From positions 13,231,484-13,295,483 of the forward strand of contig JAZAYU010000005.1 of assembly GCA_038501625.1 (NCBI GenBank): a DNA stretch of 64,000 nt, read 5' to 3'. This document shows, in pieces, positions 11,247-23,065 of the stretch. The notes under the pieces are model-generated. The model worked only from the letters and a program-made list of their open reading frames with translations, had not been told where the DNA came from and made no database searches. The stretch is from Corbicula japonica. Its lineage: Eukaryota > Mollusca > Bivalvia > Venerida > Cyrenidae. Position numbers and translations under genes: made by a program. Every line of letters begins with the position of its first letter. Position 1 is the first letter of the stretch.

Positions 11247-11464
11247 TTAAACCCTTTCCTCTATAGACACACCTTTTTTTGTGTGGGTGAACAGTGTATC
11301 CGTGCCGTGTGCTCAGGATCTGCACTGTTCGCTTTATGATTCGTTATTTCTGACCAAAATGCAACCAGTGCAGATCCTGATCAGACGACACGGATGTGCC
11401 GGCTTATCTAGATCTACACTGGTCGCACATGTGTAAAATGCGTATATATAGCATAAAAGTTTAA
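11247..11464. mobile_element. TTAA MITE family copy
   Basis: TTAAACCCTTTCCTCTATAG to AGCATAAAAGTTTAAA. The first hairpin has a small deletion. Lies 120 bp downstream of the [10 protein letters not shown] exon. Confidence 0.7.
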
Positions 11465-11974
11465 ACTGATCAGCTCTCTGGGATTAGATCTAGTCTTCCA
11501 AGATCATAAACCTGAGATTGGAGAACAGTCACAAAACTCTAGTTGTGATTGGTTGAATTGAGCAAGGTCATAAATTATAAATATAATTTTTTTTTGACTG
11601 GATAGCTTACACTGAGAGTCTGAATAAACTGAATAGATGCATGGGCTGTTTGGGTCCGTTAGTTTTAAGTATGATTTGAGTAGAACAACCAAACTAAGAC
11701 TCTGGAGAGTCAGTTTGGACAGAATATAATTGAAGTTATGCATGGTCAAGAATAAATTTTTTTTAATAACAGCATTGATAATTATCCAACAATATTTTTA
11801 TCCAACAAGAAGTGGCAGACAAAAAAAGTTAGCTTCCATTAATAAATGAAGGGCTATTTGTAGAAATTCTCTTCTCCAAACACGCAGTTAAATTGGTTTT
11901 GTGGTCAAACATGTGCAAACAGATAAATAAATAATTAGGGTGTATTATATATATACATTTCCCCTAAATCATGG

Positions 11975-12273
11975 TTTAACCCTTTTCTCCATGGTATACA
12001 AATTATATTCCATGGGCAACTAATGTAGTTCCAGATCATTTAGCAGATCTATGCCATCTAATTTGGATCTACACTCTTTGATTCTTAACCCTTTCCTCCA
12101 CACATGCACATCCGTCTGATCAGGATCTGAACTATTTGCTTTTAGATTCATTAGGTTATTTCTGACCAAAATGTGACCAGTGCAGATCCTGATCAAACGG
12201 CATGTGCCGGCTGATCTGGATCTACACTGGTTGCACATGCGTAAAAAGGCGTATATATGGAGGAAAGGGTTAA
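11975..12273. mobile_element. Two TTAA MITE copies, one truncated against the other
   Basis: 11975-12084 is a left half (TTAACCCTTTTCTCCATGGT ... GGATCTACACT). It breaks at a second copy, 12085-12273, bounded by TTAACCCTTTCCTCCACACA and GGAGGAAAGGGTTAA. The half copy ends in TTGATTC where the full copy begins, consistent with one inserting into or beside the other. Confidence 0.65.
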
Positions 12274-12315
12274 TAATATGAAATAAACTGTTTAAAAGTG
12301 AACAAAGTAGATCCT

Positions 12316-12795
12316 TTTGACCCTTTCCTCCATGTACACACGTTGTTGTCATGGGCGAACTGTAGATATATCCCTGGTGCAAGAAGTGTTGATCAGCCTG
12401 AACGTTCAAGCAGTATTAACCCTTTCCTCCATATATACACATTTTTATGTGTGTGCGACCAGTGTAGATCCAGATCAGCTGGCACATATGTGCCATCTGA
12501 TCAGGATCTAAACTGTTCACTGTTTAATTTATTAGGTTATTTCTGACCAAAAAATCGACCAGTGCAGATCCTAATCAGACGGCAAGGATATGCCGGCTGA
12601 TCTGGATCTACACTGGTTGCACACACATAAAAATGTGTATATGTGGAGGAAAGGGTTAATACTGCTGGAACGTTCAGGCTGATCATGATCAACACTTCTT
12701 AGACCTGGGATATATAAGCATGGATGTTCCAGAAGATCTGGCTCCACATTTGTCACCCATGTGATAAAAGGCGTACCCATATAGTAAAGGTTTAA
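12316..12795. mobile_element. TTAA MITE nested in the centre of an older, larger relative
   Basis: An intact 244-bp copy (12416-12659, TTAA both sides) sits between inverted arms of an outer element. The left arm AGTGTTGATCAGCCTGAACG (about 12386-12405) is answered by CGTTCAGGCTGATCATGATC (about 12671). The outer ends are GACCCTTTCCTCCATGTAC and the right end around ATAGTAAAGGTTTAAC. The outer copy is decayed. Confidence 0.65.
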
Positions 12796-12835
12796 CTGTA
12801 GGTAATCATTCAGACGATGCTATTTTAATTTTCAG

Positions 12836-12878
12836 TGTTTTACTACCTGACGTATGAAGGCTCAGTCGATCTTGACAG
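12836..12878 (+). CDS. NSMAF: NSMAF exon (BEACH end, YLTYEGSVDLD)
   Basis: A 43-nt exon: acceptor TTTTAATTTTCAG, donor GTAAAC. With the carried G it reads VFYYLTYEGSVDLD plus two bases. 'F-LTYEG-VD' directly after the KQ-G helix is the standard continuation in BEACH proteins, and the phases on both sides fit. Confidence 0.93.
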
Positions 12879-12914
12879 GTAAACATTTGTCCGTTGTGAT
12901 GAAATGATAGCTCC

Positions 12915-13080
12915 TTAGTGTAAATTTATTTATTTTACATCGATTGTGAAACAAGTTATTCCAACTTATATTAATCACCCTCGATGACAGCTTCCTGGGT
13001 TTCCAACCAGTACTAGCGCCGAATGTGGATTGAGGAAACTGCAGACGAATTTCATCCCTTAGATCTCCTTGGCTACCTTG
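12915..13080 (-). mobile_element. tRNA-derived SINE-like fragment
   Basis: Aligns by eye with 18181-18372: shared blocks ATCGATTGTGAAACAAGTTA, CTTCCTGG-TTCCAACCA and GGAAACTGCAGACGA. The tRNA-like head is degraded here. Lies just downstream of the YLTYEG exon. Confidence 0.5.
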
Positions 13081-13381
13081 ATGTACCACCCTCAGCTGTT
13101 GTGTCTCAGGTTGGCTGCAAATGTTGACCATGTGCTCTGCTCATTGAAAGATTGTTTTTTGGGGAAAATGTAACAGTAATAGTGGTACAATCCAGGGCTG
13201 TCACTAGACCTGCAAATCAGGGAGAAGTGATGTCATAATTTTACTGAATTATGGAGAAGTTTGGATTCAACACCATCCTTTCCCTATATTGTCTATACAA
13301 AATGACTTCTCCCTTAGCTCAAACAAGGGAGGAGTCTGGTCACTTTTGGGAGAGCACTTCTCCCAAGTCTCCCTCTAGTGA

Positions 13382-13500
13382 GAGCCCTGCAATCAGTTCC
13401 ATCTGATCTAGATCTACACTAGTCACTTCTTTGTCAGACATTACCTAATGAATGTAAAAACCAACAGTGATGGCTAATCAGGATATACACTGTTTACCCT
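13382..13500. mobile_element. TTAA MITE remnant
   Basis: Internal blocks only (ATCTGATCTAGATCTACACT, TTGTCAGACATTACCTAATG, TGGCTAATCAGGATATACAC). Its right end, CATATCCCATGGAGTA, appears to have been split by the insertion at 13521-13656. Confidence 0.5.
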
Positions 13501-13520
13501 TGGGGGAAAAATCATATCCC

Positions 13521-13656
13521 ATGGTTATAAAGATGAGCATAGAAACCAGTCTCAAATCTCAAGCATCTGATTGGCTGAAATGGCGACTGGTCGCCATTTC
13601 AGCCAATCAGATGCTTGAGATTTGAGACTGGTTTCCAATCTCAGTTTTATAACCTT
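13521..13656. mobile_element. AAGGTTATAAAACTGAG palindromic MITE with direct repeats
   Basis: Hairpin centre TGGCGACTGGTCGCCA is itself a perfect palindrome. The copy is flanked by the 12-bp direct repeat CATATCCCATGG (13513-13524 and 13662-13673), part of which may be the target duplication. Confidence 0.75.
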
Positions 13657-13680
13657 CAGCCCATATCCCATGGAGTAGTC

Positions 13681-13919
13681 TTAACCCTTTCTTCCATATA
13701 TACATCTTTTTACGCATGTGCTACCAGTTTAGATCCAGATCAGCCGGCTAATCAGTGCCGTCTGATCAGGATCTGCACTGGTCACATTCTGGTCACAGAT
13801 AATGTAACAAACCAAAGCAAACAGTTTAGATCCTGATCAGATGGCACCGATGTGTCAGCTGATCTGGATCTATCTGTTCGCCCTCTCAAATAAGGTGTAT
13901 CTATGGAGGAAAGGGTTAA
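13681..13919. mobile_element. TTAA MITE family copy
   Basis: TTAACCCTTTCTTCCATATA to CTATGGAGGAAAGGGTTAA, 239 bp, both hairpins present. Confidence 0.85.
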
Positions 13920-14469
13920 ATGATTCTTTATAAAATCCTGTCTGACAACTTGGGATCCATGACCTACATTCCATAAAAGATGAAATGTTGGAACAAGTCT
14001 CTAAGTTGAGGACCTTATTTCCACATACCCATAAATCCCATATACCCATTTTTGAATGGCCTTCAATTTGATATTGCTAAGCTTGGACGTATTGTTAGTA
14101 CCTGTGTTCTTTTGCTGAGACAAATCTATTTGTTTCAAGACGTGCAAGAAATATTTTTGTAATTGCAGCAATAAATTCCTTGCACATATCGAATACAGGT
14201 GTTTGTTACAGGAAAATGATTCTCTAAATCAGTTTAAAATAGCAGAATAAATTGTTAAAAGCAAATCTTGCAAAAAAATTCAAGATGGATAATGTCATAG
14301 TACTTCTTAAAATAAATTATTCTAAAACGTTGTACAATAAATTTGTGCAAATTTGTTTTTTTTTTCGTCTGTTAAGAAGCACTTAACTAAGATACTTCTC
14401 AATTCTGTAACAAATCAGAAATTCGATATAAAGCATGTGATAATTTGTAGTATTTCCATTGGTCTTTTT

Positions 14470-15917
14470 GTGTCGCCTGCGATAGCAGGTAGACACATAG
14501 GGATGCTATTGTCCGGCGGCGGCGTCCTCCGGTAGTCCCCCAACTTTAATCTGAAACTTAATGCTGCCTATAACTTTAAAAGTATTTGTCCTATTCACTT
14601 CATACTTGGAATATATCATCAGCATGAACAATGCCATCTGTGACAACAAGAATGATAACTCCAGTTTCAATATTTTTGAGTTATGCCCCTTTCAAATGCA
14701 ACTTTAATCTGAAACTTAATGTTGCCTATAACTTTGAAAGTACTTGTCCTATTCACTTCACACTTGGAATATATTATCAGCATGAACAATGCCATCTGTG
14801 ACAACAAGAATGATAACTCCAGTTTCAATATTTTTTTAGTTATGCCCCTTTTAAATGCAACTTTAATCTGAAACTTAATGTTGACTTAACTTTGAAAGTA
14901 CTTGTCCTATTCACTTCATACTTGGAATATATCATCAGCATGAACAATGCCATCTGTGATGACAAGAATGATAACTCTAGTTTCAATATTTTGGAGTTAT
15001 GCCCCTTTCAAATGCAACTTTAACATGAAACTTAATATTGTCTATAACTTTGAAAGTACTTGTCCTATTCACTTCATACTTGGAATACATTATCAGCATG
15101 ATCAACAACATTGGTAACAAAAAGAATCATAACTCCTGTTTGATTATATTTTGAGTTATGCCCCTTTCAAATGCAACTTTAACATGAAACTTAATGTTGA
15201 CTTTAGCTTTGAAAATTCACTTGATATTCGAAATAAATCATCTTCATGAACAGCGTCATTATGAAGAACAAAAATGATAACTCCTATTTTATGAGTTGTG
15301 TCCCTTTTATACACAACTTTAACATGAAACTTAATCTTTCCTATAACTTTTAAAGTACTTGTCCTATTCACTCTCCGAATATATCATCTTCATGAACAAC
15401 AACAACATCGGTTACAACAAGAATCATAACTCCTGTTTGACTTTTTTTTCAAATGCAACTTTCACATGAAACTTAATGTTGCATATAATTTGAAAGTACT
15501 TGCCCTATTCATTGAATACTTGGATTGTATCATCAACATGAAGAGAGCCTTAGACAACTACACAAATTATAACTCCTGTTTGAATATTTAATGAGTTATG
15601 TCCCTTTCAAATGCAACTTTAACATGAAACTAAGTGTTGCCTGTAAAATGGAAAGTACTTGTTCAATTCACTTAATACTTTGAAAATTCATCTGCATGCA
15701 CAAACCAATTTCTGAAGATGATAACTCGGGTTTCACCATTATTATAGTTATTCCCCTTTTAAATGAAATTTAGATGACACATGTGTTCTGTTGTGTAGTA
15801 TTGAAATCAACTTAAATAAAATATTTTTATTATAAACATGTATGATTAAACATAGGCCCACATTTCAACTTTTTCCATGCAGGCGACACATGTGTTCCGC
15901 GGAACACAACATTCTAG
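14470..15917 (+). mobile_element. Tandem-core element E2
   Basis: 5' hairpin TGTCGCCTGC-gat-AGCAGGTAGACA (14471-14493), then GGCGGCGTCCTCCGG. About eight core units of 140-160 bp follow, each with CAACTTTAA--TGAAACTTAATG, ACTTGTCCTATTCACTTCAT and GAGTTATGCCCCTTT; they diverge towards the 3' side. GCAGGCGACA (15879-15888) is an exact inverse of the 5' TGTCGCCTGC. The 3' hairpin is the palindrome TGTGTTCCGCGGAACACA (15891-15908) and the end is CTAG before TTTA. Confidence 0.7.
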
Positions 15918-16062
15918 TTTATTCTCCTCTTCCAAAATGTTGTATAATGTATATACATCTTCTAAGAAGAAGAACAGTGGCAATAAGATATCCAGGATCA
16001 TTGAAATGGTCTCTGTGCTGAGTTGTCAATTGTACAGAAAAGTTAGACTCTGACCTTGCGGG

Positions 16063-16304
16063 TTAACCCTTTCCTGTACAGATACTCCTTTATTGCCAGG
16101 GCGAACAGTTTAGATCCAGATCAGCCGGCACATGCGTGCTGTTTGATCAGGATCTAAACTGTTCGCTTTTTGATTCATTAGGTTATTTCTGACCGAAATG
16201 CGACCAGTGCAGATCCTGATCAGACGGCACGGATGTGCCGGCTGATCTGGATCTACACTGGTTGCACATGCGTAAAAATGCGTATCTGTACAGGAAAGGG
16301 TTAA
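16063..16304. mobile_element. TTAA MITE family, CTGTACAG subfamily
   Basis: 242 bp. Ends are TTAACCCTTTCCTGTACAGA and TCTGTACAGGAAAGGGTTAA, so both ends carry the same change from CTCCATA to CTGTACAG. Interior blocks are close to the family consensus, suggesting a recent insertion. Confidence 0.88.
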
Positions 16305-16348
16305 TGATTGTCTTGTGATTTTTGTTTGTTCCTGAACAAACAACAGAT

Positions 16349-16465
16349 TTAACCCTTTACTCCATGGAATAAGGCTGTTATCCTAAGGGTGTACATTGTA
16401 GATCCAGATCAGCAGGCACATCCATGCTGTCAGATCTGGATCTACACTGTTTGCTCCACCTGTAT
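16349..16465. mobile_element. TTAA MITE, half copy
   Basis: Left end TTAACCCTTTACTCCATGGA and one hairpin (GTAGATCCAGATCAGCAGGC...CAGATCTGGATCTACACTG). The right half is missing. Confidence 0.65.
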
Positions 16466-16803
16466 TATGCCAATGTCTCTATGCCAATGTTTCTATTGCA
16501 CTATAAAAGTTCTGGACAAGCCAATATGAAATACCTGGTGGATAAATGGCATTGAGTGCAAGGTTAAATCATACCTACATGGAATGATGTTCTCCAATAT
16601 TTGAAGAACAAGTAAAGTTTTCTTGAAAAATATACTTAATAATTTTAAAAACATTGTACTTATGTTCATGTCCTAAAACTAAAATAACAGCTCAAGCACC
16701 AAAGTGAACCTGGCTCAATTTCTTAACTTTACATTTTAGTGAGGGAATGTTTACTGGGGCTGTATTAGAAAGTACTGCTTTTCTTAAGAAATGATCCATA
16801 CTG

Positions 16804-17242
<439 letters not shown>

Positions 17243-17261
17243 TAACAACATTTTATTTTCT

Positions 17262-17442
17262 TTAACCCTTTTCTCCATATATACGCCTTTTAATGATCAG
17301 GATCTGCACTGGTCACAAATAACCTAATAAATAAAAAAGCGAATAGTTTAGATCCTGATCAGACGGTATGGATATGCCGGCTGATCTGGATCTAAACAGT
17401 TCGCCCTCGCAATAAAGGTATATTTATGGAGGAAAGGGTTAA
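17262..17442. mobile_element. TTAA MITE family copy with internal deletion
   Basis: TTAACCCTTTTCTCCATATA to GGAGGAAAGGGTTAA, 181 bp; most of the first hairpin is deleted. Starts only 25 bp after the preceding exon. Confidence 0.75.
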
Positions 17443-17485
17443 TTTGATACATGTGTGGATTTGGCTTCCCCTGTAAATTGACTGT

Positions 17486-17830
17486 ATTAATAGCTGCAGT
17501 AACCCCATACTCCATGAGCTTTGGCTTTTATCACTTGGGTTTGAAGAGTAGATCTAGGGCGACATTGGCGACTGGTGTCAATGCCGTGATCCTGGTGATG
17601 TGCCAGCTGATCTGGATCTACACTTGTTGCCCGTTGGATAAAACCCATATCTCATGGAATTAATGGTTAACCTTTTACTCTGTATATACACATTTTAAAG
17701 TCTCCAATGTAGATCCAGATAAGCCAGCACATTTGTGCCATCTGATCTGGATCTTCACTGGTCGCATCTTGGTCAGAAATAACCTAATAACCCAGGCAGT
17801 AAAGGTGAAGGAGTATATGGAGAAAAGGGT
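17486..17830. mobile_element. Two decayed TTAA MITE copies in tandem
   Basis: 17486-17670 ends TTAATGGTTAA. 17667-17830 runs TTAACCTTTTACTCTGTATA to GGAGAAAAGGGTT. They share the junction TTAA, as expected if the second inserted at the first one's terminal site. Confidence 0.55.
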
Positions 17831-18180
17831 TCATCCTATAATTTACTTCAAGAAGACAGATTCACGTGGTAAAAGAATCAAACTTGCGTAGAATGACTTG
17901 ATCAACCCACCTCTCCAGGTGTAACCAGCCTTCAAGATCAAATCACTGGAACCCAGGTGACACCTGTCTTCCAGCCACATTTCTTTATTGGCACTATGTT
18001 TCCATCAATACACTGTATTTTACCTAGTTAACATACCTGCCTTCATTTACTCTCCCCCTGTTATTTCTGAGAAATACATAAGATCCGTAAGCTTTGACTA
18101 CTTTTCCTCTTTAGATGCCATTACCTACTAAGCATCTAAATGACAAATGCTGTAGTCAGACCAAGTCAGACTGTTTAAAC

Positions 18181-18372
18181 TTTATTTATTTTAAATCGAT
18201 TGTGAAACAAGTTATTCAAACTTACATTAATCACACTTTATGACTGCTTCCTGGTGTTCCAACCATTACTTGCGCAAAATGTGGATTTGGGAAACTGCAG
18301 ACGAGTCTCACCCCGCAGTCTCTGGATCTGAAGTCTGACACTTTACCCCTAGACCACTGTTCTTCCACAGAC
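18181..18372 (-). mobile_element. tRNA-derived SINE, minus strand
   Basis: On the minus strand the head reads GTGGTCTAGGGGTAAAGTGT (A-box-like, as in tRNA D-arm sequences). A weak B-box follows around GGGGTGAGACTCGTC, then a body with GGTTGGAACACCAGGAAGC, and a 3' tail AACTTGTTTCACAATCGATT followed by an AAATAAATAAAG simple tail. A second fragment lies at 12915-13080. The class is inferred from the head-body-tail order. Confidence 0.6.
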
Positions 18373-18593
18373 TGTTTCAGACCACCCTTCTCTGGTCTGG
18401 TGGTAATTGGAAAATTATAGAAAACCTTCCGTCTCAGACTTGCAATACATTTGATTTGGCACTGACATACATTTGCTTGTTTCTTTACTGATCAAAAATG
18501 GATTTTTGTGTGATCAACAAAAGTCTCAGTTTGAATGTTACATGAAAAACCATAGAAAACATGCTAAGCTTACATTGTACTTCCATGTCTGAT

Positions 18594-18833
18594 TTAACCC
18601 TTTCCACCCTATATGCCTTTTTACGCGTGCGCGACCAGTGTAGATCCAGATCAGCCAGCACAACTGTGCTGTCTGATCAGGATCTGCAGTGGTCGCATTT
18701 TGGTCAGATATAACCTAATGAATCAAAAAGCAAACAGTTTAGATCCTGATCAAACAGCATGGATGTGCCGGCTGATCTGGATCAAAACTGTTCGCCCCAG
18801 CAATTAAGATGTATCTCTTGAGGAAAGGGTTAA
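18594..18833. mobile_element. TTAA MITE family copy
   Basis: TTAACCCTTTCCACCCTATA to CTTGAGGAAAGGGTTAA, 240 bp, both hairpins complete. Confidence 0.85.
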
Positions 18834-19387
18834 TAAAATTGCAGTTGATTTTTCTTCTTAAAAATACATACTGTTAAAGAAATTTCTTTGGTGTAAAGTT
18901 ATTAATGATTAGTAATGCTGTTCTCTGCTAATTTAGAGACTTTTGAGATTTTAGAGATTTCTGCAATATGTGTTGATCCGTAATTGATGCCAAACCACCC
19001 CTCCACTCTCCATGACTGTTTTCCTACATGCCCCTGCACATTAATTTAATCCAATATTGTAGCTTTGGCAAAAACAGCAATGAATTGTACAAGTACAAAT
19101 GACATTTTACCTTAAAGTTTTATGTAAGAATAAATTGCATTCTAAGAAAATCGTACAATTATGCAAAACCTACAAAATATCAGTTGGCTATTTTTTTATA
19201 AACAGTAAACCTTTGAAAATTACAATGATGCATTAATCATAAATTTAATGGCAGACATGTAGGTTGGCAGACATTATGTTTTTTTCTTACGACATAAAGG
19301 CCTAGGCTTGTCTTTGATAAATTTACCTACAAAGATAAAGTATTTAGTTTCTCACAGCTGCTTCCAAGTTTTCATTCTGTTCAAATT

Positions 19388-19655
19388 TGCCAGGCAAGTA
19401 TACTTAAAAACATGCCAGACACAAATACTTATAAAATGTCAGACACATATACTTATAAAATGTCAGACACATATACTTATAAAATGTCAGGCAAATATAC
19501 TTATAAAATGTCAGACACATATACTTATAAAAATGCAGGGCACTTACACTAAAAAATGTAGGCACGTATACTTACAATGATGCTAGGCACAAACATGTAC
19601 ACAAATAAAAATGCCAGGCACATACTTATAAAAATCCCAGGCATATATACACATA
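19388..19655 (+). repeat. 24-bp minisatellite (ATACTTATAAAATGTCAGACACAT)n
   Basis: About ten copies of a 24-bp unit, most regular at 19425-19530 (shorter statement of the unit: ATACTTATAAAATGTCAGAC), diverging to GCCAGGCACA variants on the right. The 'KCQTHILI' peptide is a period-8 translation artefact. Confidence 0.85.
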
Positions 19656-19678
19656 TATTAAATTAATGTAGTTGCTAG

Positions 19679-20503
19679 TAAGGCTCCAACGTTTACACAT
19701 TTTTATAAACGTTTACACTGACCATGAAAAACGAAACGATGCCGTTTAAACGTTGTTTATATCCTATAAACCTGGGAGCAATGTGACACGTTTCACCGAA
19801 CTTTGTAAGTTTTAAATAACAATACAACTCCATTTTAAGGGATCGCTAAACTTCTGGGGAATCCTGTGAAATTCCGAATCTGTCATTTTCCTACACTCAC
19901 CGACATGATCACGACATCCAGGGACTTTAACTTATGCAGATTCTTGCATTTTATGCAAGCAAATTTGATTTTTTTCCACTTTTGACCCCCACCTCATTCT
20001 AAGCTTGGGGTTATTTTGATGCAGGAGAATTTTTAAAAGTGGTCAAGAATAAAGAAAACTAGTATATTGTGTAAGTTAAACCTTATTTAACCACTGAAAA
20101 TAAATTGAAATGAAGTTAAAGCACGTTCATAAGTAGTAAAGTTCACTAAATACAAGATATGACTATTGACGATCTGATAATGACCCCATGAACATTCTCA
20201 AAAGGGATGAGATGACCCAGGGTTTTCATAAGCTATTGAAATTCATAGACATCGCAAAAACCCATAACAAAGCGATAGTTTTTTATGCCTCAACAATGTA
20301 AATTACATATTAAAGTAGATTTGTTTACTAAGTGGTGTAAATAGCATTAATATTTTTTTGAGTGTATCGTTGCCGATTTTCAGTAAATATTTTGCCGCCT
20401 TTACAATCACGTGACCGTTCGTATAAACGGTCCGAGATTCTGTAAACGTTTACAACCCGTAATCGAAACGTTACCGTTTACACGTGTAAACGTTGGAGCC
20501 TTA
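19679..20503. mobile_element. hAT-like non-autonomous element with exact 8-bp target duplication
   Basis: 20-bp terminal inverted repeats, TAAGGCTCCAACGTTTACAC at 19679-19698 and its exact inverse at 20484-20503. They are flanked by the identical 8-mer GTTGCTAG (19671-19678 and 20504-20511). Subterminal GTAAACGTTTAC-like motifs repeat in both orientations. An 8-bp duplication is the hallmark of hAT elements. No transposase ORF; 825 bp including a nested repeat at 19916-20250. Confidence 0.88.
19916..20250 (+). repeat. GATGCAGATTC family copy nested in the hAT-like element
   Basis: CAGGGACTTTAACTTATGCA start, then TTTTGACCCCCACCTCATTC and GCTTGGGGTTATTTTGATGC, ending near GTTTTCATAAGCTATTGAAA. 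Same block order as 437-780. Confidence 0.65.
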
Positions 20504-20891
20504 GTTGCTAGTCACTAATGGCTTAGCAAATTAAAGGAAATGAGAGTGTAATTTCATTATTAACCCTTTCCTCCATGGGATTTAACAATTATCCAAGGGC
20601 ATATTTTTTAGGTCCAGCTATTATTCTTTACTGTTCTGACTTTTCATAACCCATGTAAATGAAGACACATTAATAACATTTATTTGTGCAAAGTTTTATT
20701 GAACTGTATTTTGCTGTTAGACAGATTTTGATAAAATATTTTTTGCCGATTACACTGCAATGATGACTGTAGACAGCTTTTAACTTTCTATTGTTATCCT
20801 CACAACTGAACTGAACACTTACTGTACAACAAGAAACACTCTTTTGTGTTTTTCAGCAGGTATTTGTAATTATTTCCATATTTTCCATTAC

Positions 20892-22208
20892 AAGTATCAT
20901 TCACATGTGTTGGGTAAAGATCGCTTGATCTGGCCCTAGTGAAATATGCACAAGGGCATACATGCCATATTTCTGGAAAGCATTCCAGGGGATTTGGTTC
21001 AAAATTCCAGGGGATTCCGATATAATTCCAGGGGATTTTTTAACGCGGCTAAACAAGCGGAATTTACTAGAAACTAAACTAAGATGCAATATTAAATATA
21101 TTTATCCTCATTTATTTAATCAATATTTTTATTATGTTTTTTTGTAACAGGGTGTCAGCACATAATAAAACTATATAAAACAAACACTATATGAACTGTC
21201 CGACAAACTCTGATGTGCATAGCACAGACTAAAGTCAGTTAGAACAATTATTTAAGTTAATTAACATGGACTTGGTTGTTATTAACTTGCTGCAGATGCT
21301 GAGTTCGAACGCTCAACATAATGATCTCTGCAGTCAAACCAGACCAGGAGTCAGTCTGAATCTTTCTAAGTATGCTGAGGGGGTTTGTTTAGAAAAGTCT
21401 TTGTGTATTTACATTATAATTTCTATTTTCTGTTCAAAATCCCCATGAAAATTAAATATTGCTGCCCAAAAATTGTGTTCGAGCAACACTACTGAAGTCC
21501 ATCTGGATCTGTCCTTGAATATATCAAATGTTGCAGCTTCAATGGCTATTATATTTTTATTCCAAGAATGCAAGAATTAGCTTGACTGGTCATTTCTTCC
21601 TACTTTGTAATTAAAAAAAAAGATTGCAAACGTGCCAAAACGTTAATTGTTGGTCAAAAGACGAATAATTTGTATCCGAAAGTGTCCCATTATCCGGATA
21701 CACACATATTTTGGACATCATAAAAAAACCTTCAATCCTTTGACAACTCCGCTAATTGTACATAAAACAGACGGTATACTTGTGATTTCATTCACACCTA
21801 TGCAACAATCAATTATCCAATAAACAATCCTGTTAAGTGTCAATTCTCACTAAAAAATCGATAATCCTCTCGGTGACACTAATTAGACGAATTCGGAACG
21901 TTTTGACACAACCGTTAGGAGTCCGAGATACGTAACGGTGTATTCGGCGTATAGACAAATGTCTGTTATGAGAGCGACAAAAATGCATTTTTATACCGTT
22001 TTTCTTAACTTTTGTTAATTCCGGGGGATTTTCGTCTCCCGCCGGGGGGCCAGGGGATGGCTCTAAATTCCGGGGGATTTTTCCCCCCGCCGGGGGATAT
22101 GGCATGTATGCAAGGGTGGTAACGAGGCTCTGCCGAGTTACCGCCTAAGTGCATATTTCACGAGAACCAGAACATGCGATCTTTACCCAACATAAGTGAA
22201 TGATACTT
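20892..22208. mobile_element. 1.3-kb element with about 60-bp inverted ends
   Basis: 20892-20951 and 22149-22208 are inverted with about 8 mismatches in 60; key words are GTATCATTCAC, TTGGGTAAAGATCGC and GTGAAATATGCAC. Just inside, CATACATGCCATAT (about 20958) is repeated inverted as ATATGGCATGTATG (about 22096). Both flanks carry CCAGGGGATT / CCGGGGGATT words. The right side adds a small hairpin GGTAACGAGGCTCTGCCGAGTTACC-like loop at about 22119. ORFs (21833-22105 minus) show no domain. Confidence 0.7.
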
Positions 22209-22739
22209 TTTCTTGCATACAGTATTTATTTTGTGCATTTTGGGATATTTTCCTGTAATTTTTTCTCTGCACTACTTTTTTTATAGTAGTGGAGTGATAT
22301 ACCCAACATTCCATCGTTCATTCGTAACTGCGTAAGACGTTGTGACTTATTCTACATGGGGGGTGTAGGATCGAAATTTCCTACGCGGGTGAAAACACCA
22401 AATGACATGATCTGGTCATGCAAGAATGATGTGTCTTATTAATTTAGAAACATTCATGTAATTACACAACTTCATTGACATTATTGTGGTATGGTTTGAT
22501 GCCAGGGATATTTATTACCCAATATTCTTCAGAGTCTAATAAGAATTTAAATAATTAATATAAATAATATGCTCTTCCCCTACTAGGGGGCATTTAAAAG
22601 GAATTTTACGGTATCTGAATAAATTTCCTCCATTAAGTATCATGATTTTCCATTTCTATTTTATTTTATGTATAAGAAAATATCAGATGCATTTTTTTGT
22701 GGGAGGAGGTGGAATATGATATGTTTCAGCAGCTGTTGT

Positions 22740-22906
22740 CACAGATAGATCAGGATCTGCACTGGTGGTATTTTGGTCAGAAATAACCTAACAAATCAAA
22801 AAGTGAACAGTTTAGATCCTGATCAGATGGCACAGATGTGCTGGATGATCTGAATCTAAACTGTTTGCCCATGCAGTAAAGGTGTTTCTATGGAGGAAAG
22901 GGTTAT
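22740..22906. mobile_element. TTAA MITE, left end missing
   Basis: Begins inside the first hairpin (GATCAGGATCTGCACTGGTG) and ends CTATGGAGGAAAGGGTTA. About 50 bp upstream of the next exon. Confidence 0.7.
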
Positions 22907-22957
22907 ACAAGTTATAAAAAAATTGCCCGATTATTTTAAATGATTTTTTACTTTTAG

Positions 22958-23054
22958 ATACAACTGTGATAGAACATGTGCCTTGTAAAAGTGTCTTCGA
23001 CTCGGCAGATTTTACCAAGATGAAGCAGATAGCCAAATTTTCACTGCATAAAGA
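22958..23054 (+). CDS. NSMAF: NSMAF exon (linker, before first WD blade)
   Basis: Acceptor TTTTTTACTTTTAG, donor GTAGGT, 97 nt. It encodes DTTVIEHVPCKSVFDSADFT then KMKQIAKFSLHK and two bases. The final 'K--L-FSLHKD' leads into the first WD repeat, matching the K-HK-x-V-T entry of FAN. The rest of the exon is poorly conserved linker, so its assignment rests on phase and position. Confidence 0.85.
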
Positions 23055-23065
23055 GTAGGTTGTAT

